NCBI GenBank assembly: GCA_021613335.1
Contig: JAJTWR010000308.1
Location: 1,632,001-1,696,000 of the forward strand
DNA length: 64,000 bases
DNA from: Whitmania pigra
Taxonomy: Eukaryota; Annelida; Clitellata; Hirudinida; Haemopidae
Direction of reading: 5' to 3'
The stretch's first letter is position 1. Each line of letters starts with the position of its first letter. The translations under genes and the position numbers were made by a program. The notes beneath the pieces are model-generated. The model saw nothing but the letters and a program-made list of their open reading frames with translations. It did no database searches and was not told where the DNA came from. This document shows, in pieces, positions 31,407 through 43,986 of the stretch.

Positions 31407-32350
31407 GTGGGCTGTCATTTGCTGTTGATTGTTCGTATTTATTTCTTTCCTTTTTACGTATTGTTGTTTTTTTTTTTATTTTATAGGCCATTTGTTCCCT
31501 ATATTTTTTGTGAACGCGTGACATTAATCATCTTCAATTTCACGGACAACTAGTTTCTGAATCATTGCAAGAATAAATATCAATTACAATTGATTTGTTT
31601 TTTCTTCTTAACAGTTTAATAGTATTATTATTGTGGTTGTTATCATCATAGCCGTTACTACTAATATCATTTTTTTAAGATCAATCATATTTTCCTACTG
31701 GAACAGACAACTCATCATTCATCAGTTCACTTTGTCTATGCACATTTATCATATTTAAACTTTTATTTAAATCTATTATTTGTTTTTTTTTTGTTTTGAA
31801 ACAAAAACTAGTTGAGTTGAAAATAAAATGAATTTGCAAATGGACATATTTATTAACGTACAATCAACGGGAATAATTATCGGAATAGCAAATCGGCACA
31901 TTTATTAAGGTACAATTGATATGTTATCAGGAAAAAATGGTTCACAATTTAAAAATTCTAAAGCGAAAATTTGTAAATTCTAAATTCTTGAATGGCTGGT
32001 AATTTCAATCATAATTTTCAACAAAAACCGCTTTAAAGGCGGACGATGAACCTACACCGAGATAAAGCTTTAAATTCCATAGCAAGGCATGGAGCGATGT
32101 TACATTTTTTGAGTGTCAACTGGTTTTTTTACAATATTTTGTATTGTAATATTTTGAGCTCTTCAAAGAAGTAATTTCTGTTTAGTATTTTGCCCATTTC
32201 TGAAGAAAACCATATTTTGATATTCAGTCACAGAACAATTATGTATTTTCATTCTGTTTAATGAGACAATATTAACAGAAATTAATTGTTTTTATTATTT
32301 AAAAATTTATAAGCTCCATTTATATTCCGAAGAAATATTTTGTTCTCTGT

Positions 32351-35300
32351 TTATTTGCAGGATTGACAACATTTCGTTCTAATGTCCTGGTCGTTACAAA
32401 CCCCTGGATTTCTTGTTACATATTCTTTACACCAGGAAACACGATCACCATATTCGCAGCCTACGATTTTTGAAAGAAAATAAAAGCTATTAAATTATGT
32501 TTAACAACATTTTCATGCAGACTTTTTAATTTCATTTACAATTCATCAAAATCGCTTTAATTATAACATAAATCATATATCAAGAGCTAAATAAAAATGG
32601 ATGTTAACAAAATCTGAATTACAATTTATTTATTAACCTTTTTTCGAAGGATTATATTTTTTCTTACAAGACAGACAGCATATGTCTTCCATTTGGTAAC
32701 AGTCTATGAATTTTTCTCCGGGGCACCAATCGGCTTCCTTGCATTCGACTATCTCAGGTATATTCACATCTGGTGTAACTTAAAAAGTTTGAAGGTTTAT
32801 AATTAAGTAGCCATTTTCACGGTCTTACAAATTAAGCGCTATTTTAAAAATTCCACTAGTACTTGTACTAGTACCTAATAATGACATATTAGTTTCATAC
32901 ATTTTTACACGAAATTGAAAACAAAAGTTACTATTAAAAATGGGTGCTCGACTGTCATAAACACAATTCTTTCTCATGCACCACTTGTTGTCACCACAAG
33001 AACTTCCATCTGCTGGCGTTAAACCCCAACAAGCATTTTGTTCAGGATTCCAGCAATAGATACTTTGACACATTTTGCTATAATCCTGTTCATTCTGGTG
33101 ATCATAACAAATGTTCGCATATGAAAAGATGAAAAATAAAAATTAGTGATTTAGACTAATAGCCACTATTTTAATTACTTCAAATCATTTTGCAATCTTA
33201 TCATAGAAGAAGTATACAAATTTAAAATGAATTTATACGTGTGTTTAAAATGTACCTTGAAATAATTTCGACACAAGGCCGATGATTCTCCGTAATAAAT
33301 CTTGCATTGTTCATCGTAATTATATTGCAAACCAGGGAGCATTTTGAGGTTTTTGAGATGTGTTGTCGAAGGTTTGTTGAGTAAACAATTGTTGTTTTTA
33401 CTAAAATAAAAAAAATAATAAATATTATCATTCACTTCATATTTAATTACTATCCGGATATTTTGATGTTTATTATTGGTTGTCAACGCCCTCGCTAATA
33501 GCAAATAATGGCGGATGTTTCCATAATTTCAAAAGTTTTTATTAATTGTAAAAAATTTTAAAAATAATAGTTTATCTTTTATATTGTAACTTTAAATTAA
33601 TCGCCTACCTTTTCAATTTGTTGAAAAACGTTCTCAATTCTGTTATCGAACAGTGTGAGAACTTAAATAAGTTATTTATGTTTAATCCAAGTTTTGTTGC
33701 CGACATGATGTAAGAATCGTCATCGTTGCAACCGGCCTTTCCGTCGTGATTAAGCCCAAGGCTTAAGAAAATATTAATTGTACGTTATTTAATAAATTGC
33801 TTTTAAGAAGTACAAAATAAACAAATAATTAATTTTAAAAAAGTACTTGTGACCAAGTTCGTGGACAGTTGTGTGCAGAGTGAAAAAATAATTGCTGTCT
33901 TCAACAATGTTAATTCCCGCATCAGTGCACGCTGAACTCAAATATCCGTAGCCGGCACCGCTGACCATCTTATCCCTGGAAAGTTTTAATGTTAATATTT
34001 TAAATGGTATATAGCGACAATAAATGAAACCTATTTTAATTGAAGAAAACAAGCATTACCCCGTAAAAATAACGCCGATATCAAATTTCGGTGTGATGGG
34101 TTTTTCAGAAGCCCAGTCATTCACAATCCATTGTTGCAGCAGGCTCAAAGCGTAATCGGACTTTATTTTACCGTAATTTGTTACAGCTTTGCTATAGTCA
34201 CCAAGAGCAGTTGAATCCTAAACAATGAATTTGATAAAACGTAAATTTGAACAAATATTATCAATAAATTACTAGTTCATTAAGTAATATCCAGCGCTTA
34301 ATCCATATTTTACTTAAGAGTCAAGTGTGCATGTTATGGTCTGAGTCACCTGAAAACCTTAGTGCGTTTTTTCTTGCGACGAATTTTATTAACCAAAGTC
34401 TTTTAGGACCGAATCAAATGTTTGAAAATAGATTTAGTTAAAATGTTGAACTTAACCAACTTCTGCAATGTAATATCCGATCAAATCACACGTTATCCAA
34501 ATTCCTGGTAAGTCAACCGTTTCGTAAACTTTCCTTGCCTTTGCAATAATTTATTTAATGTGAATATTTGTGAAAATAATACAATATGTTTAATATCATT
34601 ATAAGATAACAACGTAATCGATTACAAACAGGAGAGTTACCTCATCAATGACGTGGGCAAAATACAACTTAATGTAACTCAAAGCTTTTGTTTTATCTTG
34701 TCCAGCTAGTTTGAACCATCTGAAATCATTTTAAGAATTCACACTAAAATCTATAAAAATAAATTTAAAAAAATAAATTTGACCACCCTTTGTTTTAAAT
34801 TTTCGCTTAATTTAAAAGCTTATAATACAAAAATTACCAAACTACCCTTATTCGGATGAATCTTATCAAATACTTAGAGCAGGATACTATAAACAAATTG
34901 ATAAAATATTATTGATTAACTATGTTTAGTTTTCTAAATATTTAATTTCAAAAAGTGGAATTTTTACATAAATCTTTCATTTTCTGAGCTACATTCCTAA
35001 AAAACCATGAATTACAAATTATTAAGTTTTATATAATAAGAGAAAGTTAGGCAAACAAATTTTCTAAATGTTATTGCTCTATCTCATTTAACATGTCATA
35101 ACATTAGTTATGACACATTGTGTGTGGCCGATTTTCGAAAAAATCAAAATTTGAAAAGTTGGATGACCATGTAAAAATGATAATATCTTATAAACTATTG
35201 GTTACATCTGACCAATATTTTCAAAATATAATTTTGTATTTCCCCGTTATACAGATCACTAATTGTTGAATCACTTTGGTGGAAACTTTTTTTATAAATT

Positions 35301-36075
35301 GATTGAGTTCATTTGATCCGACCCTGTAGTATTTACTAAAGGTGCACCATTGAAGTGTAAATTGAACTACAGCTATTAAAAAAATACATTCCTTAATGTT
35401 ATTAAATAACAAGTAACATAAAATGATTGTTAGTTACGATGCCGCATGCGTTATAAAAGTAACCAGTTCTTACTTTTTATAAGAAGCATGGTCAACGAAG
35501 ACGAATATTTCAACGGTGTATGTTTCTTTGCCCCGTTTTAAAGCATTGATTTTATTTTTCTCACTTTCTGAAACTTGAATTTGATCATTTGAAGTGGCTT
35601 TTCCTGCAAGAATGTAAACTTTATACAGTCGTTATATTAAGTAGAGTGCATCATAAATTTATATCATAATTAATTACTTGAATGTAAATTTTATTATTTA
35701 AATTAATTCTGCAGTACTTTTTACTAATTAACATTAGTATGAAAATACATTGAAAGATTAAGGGTTGTAATAGTGACCTCATCATTGAAAGTTTTTAATC
35801 AAGAAGTTTATATTAAATAATATTTTAAAGAATTTACTTGATGACGACGATAGGGCATTGTAAGTAAATATTTTGTTGATATATTTTGTAGCATCAATTT
35901 ACATTTTTTTAAATATTTGCCAGTATTTAATAAATATAATTAAGTACTAAGTAATTAATAAAGTAAAAATGATAAACTTTTAACAATTTAAAAAAACATC
36001 ACCATCAATGACATTTCTCTCCTTGAAGAGTGATAATGATAACAACGCAAAAATTAACAATAAGGTTGAATTCAT
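32351..36075 (-). CDS. MP2: secreted reprolysin-like (ADAM/ADAMTS-related) metalloprotease, intact
   Basis: Collinear with MP1 in all eleven exons, with start at 36075 and stop at 32351-32353. The critical seventh exon is 33609-33761 (153 bases against 152 in MP1), and the frame stays open through it, giving about 452 residues. Layout: signal peptide, metzincin domain with HExxHxxGxxHD zinc site, ADAM-type cysteine-rich block (CQSIYCWNPEQNACW, CGDNKWCMRKNCVY), two six-cysteine ShK/PLAC-like C-terminal modules. No transmembrane segment is visible, so it should be secreted. Family members act in matrix or salivary/venom proteolysis; which applies here cannot be read from sequence. The absence of a long prodomain with a cysteine switch is unusual. 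Confidence 0.82.
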
Positions 36076-36979
36076 GCTTGAATCACTAAGCAATTCAAAT
36101 CAAGCCTCGAATCAAGGTATCGAATGAAAGCTGGTTATTTAAATTATTTCTCTTTGCGTGGTTATCGATTGATTCGGTACGAATTGAGTAGAAATCCACG
36201 CTTCGTTTGGTTTGTCGTTGAATTTCAATGTTTACATAATAATTTAAAAATATCCATTTTTACTTGATATTGTAGCTATCGTTAGCTGTATAATCGTATC
36301 AGATTAACATAGAATATAACTACAGGTTTTTGTACAGATCTATATCATATTTAAAATGTATATTTATGTATTTATTTTAAAGAATTATGCACATTTTTCC
36401 TATGGGAAAGTTTTAAATTTAATTTCAATTCAAACATTGCGATGAAATAAAATCCATACAAAAATTAAAATCTATTATTTCTATGAATGGAAAAGTCACA
36501 CATCGAAGTCCTTAAGTCAGGAAATGACAGTGAAAGAGATGTTATAGACTGATTTTATTGAAAACCGAACCGATTTGTTGGCATGACATTTTCGAATGTT
36601 GCTTCTTCGATTCATAGGCGGAATCATCATGATATCATCATATGCAATCATCATATAGATCATGATATGCAAAACGGTGAAAACATGGTTTACATTTCCT
36701 TTGTAAGTAGTTACACGGAAAGACATGAAAACATAATTCATTGAAAGCTATGCATCGTCTTCGTCGTCATCTTCATTTCGGTGACCATTGCTTGAAGAGG
36801 CCACTTCCTATGAAAAGGAGTCAAGTCGAATGGTTTCCACGCATTTCGTTGAATCCGCCCTGAGAAATTTCCAACTCCAAACTTTCTTCTTTTGTTCTTC
36901 ATTCTTGATAGGTTTTTAAAATATTTTTTAAGGAATCGGCCATGTTTCTACTAGAGATTACTGAATTTAATTATTTCAG

Positions 36980-37063
36980 AGTCTGCTCCATTCAATGTTC
37001 CACAGATGTGCAACGGGCGCTGAAGTCTGAAACATCAGAAACAAGAAATTATTCTCTGATCAG
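36980..37063 (+). CDS. Putative plus-strand exon in repeat unit 2
   Basis: Counterpart of 31323-31406, with splice sites and open frame kept and one amino-acid-level change (R to T). Same reservations apply. Confidence 0.25.
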
Positions 37064-37338
37064 GTGGGCTGTCATTTGCTGTTGATTGATTGTTCGTATT
37101 TATTTCTTTCCTTTTTACGTATTGTTGTTTTTTTTTATATTTTATAGGTCATTTGTTCCCTATATTTTTTGTGAACGCGTGACATTAATCATCTTCAATT
37201 TCACGGACAACTAGTTTCTGTATCATTGCAAGAATAAATATCAATTATAATTGATTTGTTTTTTCTTCTTAACAGTTTAATATTATTATTATTGTTGTTG
37301 TTATCATCATCGCCGTTACTACTAATATCATTTTTTTA

Positions 37339-37588
37339 AGATCAATCATATTTTCCTACTGGAACAGACCACTCATCATTCATCAGTTCACTTTGTCTAT
37401 GCACATTTATCATATTTAAACTTTTATTTAAATCTATTATTTGGTATTTTTTCTTGAAACAAAAACTAGTTGAGTTGAAAATAAAATGAATTTGCAAATG
37501 GACATATTTATTAACCTACAATCAACGGGAATAATTATCGGAATAGCAAATCGGCACATTTATTAAGGTACAATTGATATATTATCAG
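37339..37588. repeat. Partial third copy of the tandem unit
   Basis: The first 250 bases of the unit appear a third time, then homology stops abruptly after ATATTATCAG at 37588. This marks the far breakpoint of the duplication. Confidence 0.92.
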
Positions 37589-37989
37589 AAACTTTATTTC
37601 AGAAATAAACGGCTTAAACGAAATAATAACCATTAACAGTTGCTGAGATGCTCCAGTGAAACGTAATTGTGAAAGATTTATGTACTCATAAATGTTATAA
37701 CCTCATTCTCGGATTTTTGGCATATTTACTTGGTTATATTAAAATTTTCATTTTCATAGTTTAAAAGAATATCTCTGTGTAAGTAAATTAGGCATGTACA
37801 ACTCGTGTTCATTTTATTTCGCGCGCAGAAATTTCCATCGATATGTTTGGCGTTTGAATTGTTCTGTGAACGGATCAGTTTGATGGGCACCGTTGAAATG
37901 TTGTTGCGTGCGTACTACAAACAGAGAAGACACTAACTCCCAACTACCTAGGGCACAACCCGATCAGGAACTACTTTGCATTGCTGAAG

Positions 37990-38281
37990 ATCATGTGTTG
38001 ATAGTAATAAAACACAATTTTTACAATTATATTATTCATACATAGCAAGAACCAAGCGAGGAATCCATCTTTGTTAAGGCACTCATTCAATTCATCCAGT
38101 GTCCTAATGCTCCAGTGTGACGTTTATCGGCTGTAGCTGACAACAATGTCGACATCCACTTTAAGAAAAATGGTTGCTCAATTTCTATTGCAGGACAACC
38201 AGTTCTTTCTCTTACTTTCAAAACCGTGCTGATTTCAGGGTTCTTTGAACATACCCTAGCTAATGCTTCTTTTTTTTTCAA
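37990..38281 (-). pseudogene. Relic of the TTA-target transposon family
   Basis: The minus-strand frame (IEIEQPFFLKWMSTLLSATA, then DKRHTG) continues after a frameshift as RTLDELNECLNKDGFLA. This reads as the segment just N-terminal to the protein at 25374-25778, whose start (MSRELKEIGFNLSRCG) aligns with ELNECLNKDGF. It is broken by shifts and stops. Confidence 0.45.
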
Positions 38282-39530
38282 CTGATCTTTTTCTGCCTTT
38301 CTTGTTTTATTTTTTTCTGTTTCAATTCCTTATCTAAATTATCGACGACACCAAGGAAACACTTAATTTATTTTAGTTTTTATGTTTCCCCTTGTTTGGC
38401 GTTTTCCAAGAATTAATAGTCTCCCTGGCTGGTTTCAAGTAATGGCATTTAACATTTCGAGTGGCATAAATTTGCATTTAAGAAAACTGCAAAACTAACA
38501 TCAACAATTTCAAATTTAATACGGGTTTTACTTAATTTTCAAATAAAAATATTCCTACCATTTCAAACTGATTACTTCAACTGATTATTATTTAGTCGTT
38601 TCCTTGTGTTTCACCCAATTACACGTTCGTATTCAAATATTAATTGATTTTTTCCAATTGCTCTGGGCAAATCTGCCACAAATGATGTAAATAAAATGGA
38701 ATAAAAATGATGAAGCAATCAGAAACAATTGATCTTCAATCGTGGAAACGAATTTCAAGTGAATACTTTCCTGTAAGTCATCGATAAAGGTTAAAAACGC
38801 AAGAAAAAATAATTTCAGTTGGGCAGACAAAAACCAAATAGAGTCAGTTCAATCTAAAACTGTATTTGAAAGTATTTTATTTCAAACTTTCAGTAAAAAT
38901 TATATTGAAATCAAAATTTATAAAAATTATAAAAAAAGATTCAAATGTCTAACAAAACCAATAACAGATTTTGCTTTAACAAAAATTGTCTGAAATGACT
39001 TATTCACCTGTTTTTAAAATTTTTAAATATTTTTATTTTTAACAATTTCTGCTCCATGAGAACAATTGGGGGACCAGACTGTTGCTCAAATGGCGATAGC
39101 TCACTTGGCAGGTGCGCACATAGCCCATTTGCGCATTAATCTATGTGATCTTACAAAGTCAGCAAAGTCAAATTCGATTTTATTAATAATTTCATTATAT
39201 TCGATTTTATTTAGCGGTGTGTATATATATATTTTATTAGCATCCATTTCACACATGGTGATAATCCAATTTAGGCTCTTGTTTCATTAACATAAAATAT
39301 GTGCCGGCTCCAAGTAAAATCGTTAAATAAAATAATTTTTTGCTAAATTTAAAAATATTTTTATTATAAAAATAAATTTAAAATAACGTCAAAATAAATT
39401 AAAGACATCCGTTACGTCACACCATTTATGTGTCTAGCAGCCAAAATGTTTACAAATCGGCGTAATCGTCGTTTGTTTTTTTATCATTGCTTATAGGGTG
39501 TCAGATAGACATCGGTCATTCTAAGTTATA
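38282..39530. other. Intergenic, no gene seen
   Basis: AT-rich and without recognisable coding. It includes at 39077-39150 a copy of the foldback sequence described at 41050. Confidence 0.4.
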
Positions 39531-39539
39531 AGGCAGACT

Positions 39540-40110
39540 GAAGGAGACGTTTATTTCGCTGAAAATCAGGGAGATGTTGATAAGACTTAAGGAAAGTAGT
39601 CGAGAAGAAGAGTATAATAATTTTATGGCAGATGTTAAGTTGGTGCATGAAGCATGCCTTAGTTATATAGAAAAGTGGTTAAAACCTCTTGATGAATTTT
39701 AGTGCTTTGGTTGGATGTAGTAAGATAAAACCAAAGATTGTAAATTTGATGATATTTTGGTATGCATAATGTATCTGAAAGAGAAGGGTATTATTGTAGA
39801 TGATGTGCAATTTTTTTTATCAATACTGCAATCTTAAATTATTTGTACAAGATAAGATTTAACAGTTTTCGAAAGACTCTTGCATGAACAGTTTAATTTT
39901 CCAAAGTTGCCAAAATGCATATTGCTTTTCAGAGTTACTTAGAATTTGTGATTTTTTCTTCTACATCCCTGAACACAATGGCAATGTGGAAAGAGTGTTC
40001 TCCTTGATTGATGCACAATGGACAAAGGAAAGGAACAGACTCTTTCAACTCTGTAAAGTGCATCATTCTTACAAAGTACAATTTGAAGAATCTTACCTGT
40101 GAACAGTTTT
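39540..40110 (+). pseudogene. hAT transposase C-terminal relic (third family)
   Basis: Broken plus-strand frames read HEACLSYIEKWLKPLDEF, then after shifts CQNAYCFSELLRICDFFF and IPEHNGNVERVFSLIDAQW with ERNRL. The motif N-x-x-V-E-R-V-F-S-L-I-x-x-x-W-x-x-E-x-x-R-L is the dimerisation domain of GTF2I-repeat/ZBED-like hAT elements. Confidence 0.6.
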
Positions 40111-41048
40111 ATGCATAAGTGAATGATAACGAGGATCTGCGAAAAGATGGCTTTTCTGAGAAATATGTCGTGTAATCAATAAAGTTTATAAAATAATGAT
40201 TGTACAATCGGCTGTTTAAATAATGTTTTTTGACATTGTGGAAGAAGCGTCCACTGAATTTATATTTACCGTATTTTCACCCAAAATACACGTGTTCGAA
40301 AATTAAATTTGCATGAATATGATTTCCGACTAACAATAATAATAAATTTAAATGATAGCACAGACTTTTGATTGTTGTTGTGAAAGCTTTAGACTATATT
40401 TTAAATTTTATAATTGTTTGGGCATTATTGCATTATATAAAGAACTTCCGATATATGCTTACAGAAGCATGTGGCAAGACAGTCATGTTAACCATTGCAT
40501 TGTCCGGCTCACAAATTTGTGCCGTCAACTTGAATTTAGTTGAAATTGATGGAAACTATATGAAACTTGTTGGGTGTTGTACTAATGTATGTATTTTCAT
40601 CATAATTATTCAACTATTTGTTACTCATAATTACATTTGATGTTAGTTTGCACTTTGTGTGACAATGTTTTTTCAGCACTGGTGGTCCAGATAGAGATTT
40701 GGTTGGTGCTGTTTAACATTTTAGTAGTCAAACATCACATGCATGGACTTATTGTAGCAAATGTCTTCAATCTCCTGGATTGGTTCTGTTATAAAAACTC
40801 TTTGAACACTTCTCAAAAGCATGAACAAAATAGATACAATTTTGATAATAATGTCAGTCTTTTGCAGTCTTTATTGGAAAACAAAATGAAAGTCTTAGCC
40901 CATTCTCTTGGAACCCATTATTCAAATTGGTAACTGTGATGAATTACTACCATTGCTCTGGCTTTTGCTGGTTATCGGTCACTTGATTTTCTGCATGGCC
41001 ATAAGAGCATATATCATGAGACCCATTGGATGGCAAAAATTGATTGCC

Positions 41049-41145
41049 TGACTGTTGCTCAAATGGCGATAGCTCATATGGCAGTTGCTCACATAGATTA
41101 TTGTGCACATTGGCCATGTGAGCTATCGCCATTTGAGCAATAGTC
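41049..41145. repeat. Foldback (palindromic) mini-element
   Basis: ACTGTTGCTCAAATGGCGAT at 41051 reappears inverted, with one mismatch, ending at 41142 (ATCGCCATTTGAGCAATAGT). The two arms of about 33 bases flank a 30-base loop. The equivalent spot in pogo copy 2 (about 62400) lacks it. One arm plus loop recurs at 39077-39150. Confidence 0.75.
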
Positions 41146-41809
41146 TATTCACCGCAAAAATTATAAGCAGCTTTTGGCCGTACTTTCATGTTATATTTGA
41201 TTCACTGTTTAGACCTCAACAATTCCTTACCTTCACAGTGAAGCTGTGTCCCAGAGCATGATACATCTGCGTAACTTCAGTATCTACTTCAAGAATTGTT
41301 CTCAATTTATTTAAAAAAACCTTGTTTCTTTCAATGCAATTATGTAGCCTATTGTACATAACCTACATTTCGTGTTCAGATTAATGATCCATTTATGGTT
41401 CTTGAAAGGGAGACTTCAAGTTTGAAATATCTGCCATCATTTCATGTTATAATTGATGTACTGTTTGGACCTCAGCAATTCTATACATTCCAGTGAAGCT
41501 GTACCTCACATCATGATACATCTGCTTAAATTCATCATCCACTCCAAGAATTGATCTCAAAATGTTTAAAAGCGTCTCTTAAGATTTGTACATTTAAAGT
41601 ATGTTATTTCCATATTTAGGGAGTTATGGGAATCAGAGACTCGTTAAGCGGAAACCTTTGCAGCATGGAATTAGTTAACGAATTCGTTACCGTCTTTGAA
41701 GTATTGCAAATTATTGCGCGAGAACAAACTGCATTCCAAAGTAGGAAGTTGATGCAAATTTTGAAATAAAAAATAGTTTCGGGGAGAGAACGCAATACCG
41801 AAAAGACTC

Positions 41810-42846
41810 GTGACCAATTTTGGTCAACTGCAGCGAGCTCATGAATCGTTAACCAGTTCTTTGAAGTTTTTAAACAATTTATTAACAGACCTAATGCACA
41901 TTCTAAAAATCAATCAGAAGACCAGCAATTATTCCTCATCATCAGCTCCTTCAAAACCGTCAAAATTCGGACTGTCTTCATATTCATTTTCGGCTCTTGC
42001 TGGATCGCACTCTAGTTCGTCATCCGGGTGGTTACTTTCCTCCTCTCTTGTAGACTTAATGCCAGCCTTTCTAAAGCCACTCAGAATCAAATCAGGCGAC
42101 ACTTTGTCTCATGCTCGTGCATACCTCGGAATACAAGGCCTTCCTGGTTCATCCAGACAGTGTGTGAGTATGTGTGCCATTCTGCATCCATTCCTCCCAC
42201 CCATACCTGACAATTTGTCAACGATTTGTAGTTGCAGTTTGGATGTTAGACCACCCGGGATGATTGCAATGTAACATCCGCTTAAGTTGAGCATCTTCTT
42301 AACTGACTCCTCTTTATGAGCAGTCATTGCATCCATGATCAATAGCGAAAAGAATCCGCCCGATCTCGTTTAAGAACATTTCTGAATCCAGAGCTTCATG
42401 CTGCTGTGCCCACCAGCCGTTTTTTGTTGCAGTGAACAACGCTAGCTGGGAATTTTTCGCGTGGCATTGTCTCTAGAAAATCAGCATCGTTTTTAACTTG
42501 ATCATCCAAGTACGACGGTGAAACATGTCCGTACGTGACCAGTTGTTGTTATTACCAGTTCTGGCGACAGATGCTTCCATTGTTCTCGTGAATGTCGAAA
42601 GCTATCTTTTCCTTTGTTCAAATAGCTTTAGATCAGACTCTAACTTTGGCCATTTCGTATTTTGGCCACGCATGCAAGTTTTTTTGGATTCAGTTTCCCA
42701 AGCAAGCATTCCTTCTTTCTCCAATCGCGAACCGACATTTCATTAACGTTGAACTTCCGAGCAGCTGCTCTGTTACCTTTGTCTTTTGCCCTAGAAACGA
42801 CTTGAAGCTTGTAGGAAGCAGTGTATGAGTTACGTTTATCAGCCAC
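41810..42846 (-). pseudogene. pogo/Tigger transposase, broken (copy 1)
   Basis: The N-terminus at 42846 (SYTASYKLQVVSRAKDKGNR, then AAARKFNV and RDWRKKE) is a Psq/brinker-type helix-turn-helix as in pogo transposases. The DDE part survives as KKMLNLSGCYIAIIPGGLTS, the block around the last catalytic residues, followed by an acidic C-terminus. Frameshifts and deletions separate the pieces. Confidence 0.7.
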
Positions 42847-43986
42847 TTTCTTAACGACGTCGATATTTCAATCAAGAGCACTTCTATCTATTGACTGCTT
42901 CAATTTAATGTTTTAATATATCCTATTTTAACGTTCTGCATTTATTTTATGCTTTACGTAATGTTACAACATAACAATTATTTGTAGTGGTTTAGTAATC
43001 TGTTAACCCGGATCTATGTAATAACCACTCAGACACTTTGCATTATCCATCAATGTTTCTCATTGAATTTGAACTCTATTTAAACATGATGATTAAATAA
43101 AAAATAAATCTAACTAAAATGTACAGTTACCTGATTATTTGTTAAATATCTTTAGCCAAAAGACAAAAATGCGTCCGTTGGTGCGTGTTATAACCGTTTG
43201 ATTGTTTTATAAGTGATTTTTTACATAAATTGTAAAAATTGCGTGTTACATTCGTCTGCGTGTTAATTTCGTAAAAATACGATATTTTTTAACATGACTG
43301 TTTACTGGTCGATTCACTAAGAGTAAATTAAACTTAGTGGCAGCTATTGTAATAAAATTGTACTGATTGTGGGTTTAATCTGGCAACCCTAGTTTCACCT
43401 GGTTTGTGGAATTTGTTTGAAATTATGAATATTTTTTTGTTTCCATTTTAATATCAGAAAAGCTCAAATGTTTTCAATTCTCAATTAGCTCTTGTTTTGA
43501 CTTTTTAATTTTTGCGAAACTGACTATTAATGGCATTTTTATAACTTTTAAGTTTCTAATAGCTCTGTTATGAGTATTTATACGAAATAAAGTTTTCTCC
43601 ATAAAGCTTTTACTGGGTTTTTAATTCTTGAGGAGTCTCCAATAATTTCCAATTTGAGGTCAAACTTATGAATAGTTGATGTGTCCGTTTTGGAATATAA
43701 ATGACTGCTTTCAGCTGGGTATTATGACACAAGAGGGCGGTTAGCACTTACCTTCAAACAATTATGAGCGAACCTTCAATCACGAAAACCTGACTGCGTG
43801 ACCCGATGCTGTTGGTTCCTATGGGGCCGTTCCGTTTATTCTCAAATTGACTTCTTGCTACTTTATGTGAAGACTCCTTCAAATTAACCAATGTGGTCTC
43901 ATCTTTGATAATGATTACGGAGTTGGATTATCAAACAGAACTATGGGTGCTTGAAACTTTATTGAGAATGATCGTCATGGTAATAA

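Larger units (their letters stand above)
26015..31677. repeat. Tandem repeat unit 1 (5.66 kb) carrying metalloprotease gene MP1
   Basis: From AGATCAATCATATTTTCC at 26015 the sequence recurs almost base for base from 31678, with scattered substitutions and small indels (visually well over 95% identical). The unit holds the whole minus-strand metalloprotease gene plus about 1.3 kb of upstream DNA. Confidence 0.95.
31678..37338. repeat. Tandem repeat unit 2 (5.66 kb) carrying metalloprotease gene MP2
   Basis: Second full copy of the unit, head-to-tail with unit 1 at a junction near 31678, next to a short TTATTATTG/GTTGTTATCATCATC simple-sequence patch (31620-31660; also 37280-37315). Confidence 0.95.
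40269..43282 (-). mobile_element. pogo/Tigger-like transposon, copy 1
   Basis: TIR CCGTATTTTCACC at 40269 and the degraded inverse GTAAAAATACGA ending at 43282 are flanked by TA on both sides. The transposase gene runs on the minus strand from about 42850 to 41810. The other half (40340-41760) has no transposase motif but is shared with copy 2. The right-hand subterminal DNA carries GCGTGTTAT-type repeats. It is an older copy with many breaks. Confidence 0.8.

Noticed and set aside
39884..40102. Possible host gene
   Set aside because: The sequence is a hAT dimerisation domain and its upstream part is broken by stops.
40352..40933. Two overlapping hydrophobic open frames (90 and 98 residues)
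   Set aside because: They lie wholly inside pogo copy 1, and the counterpart in copy 2 is not open in the same frames.
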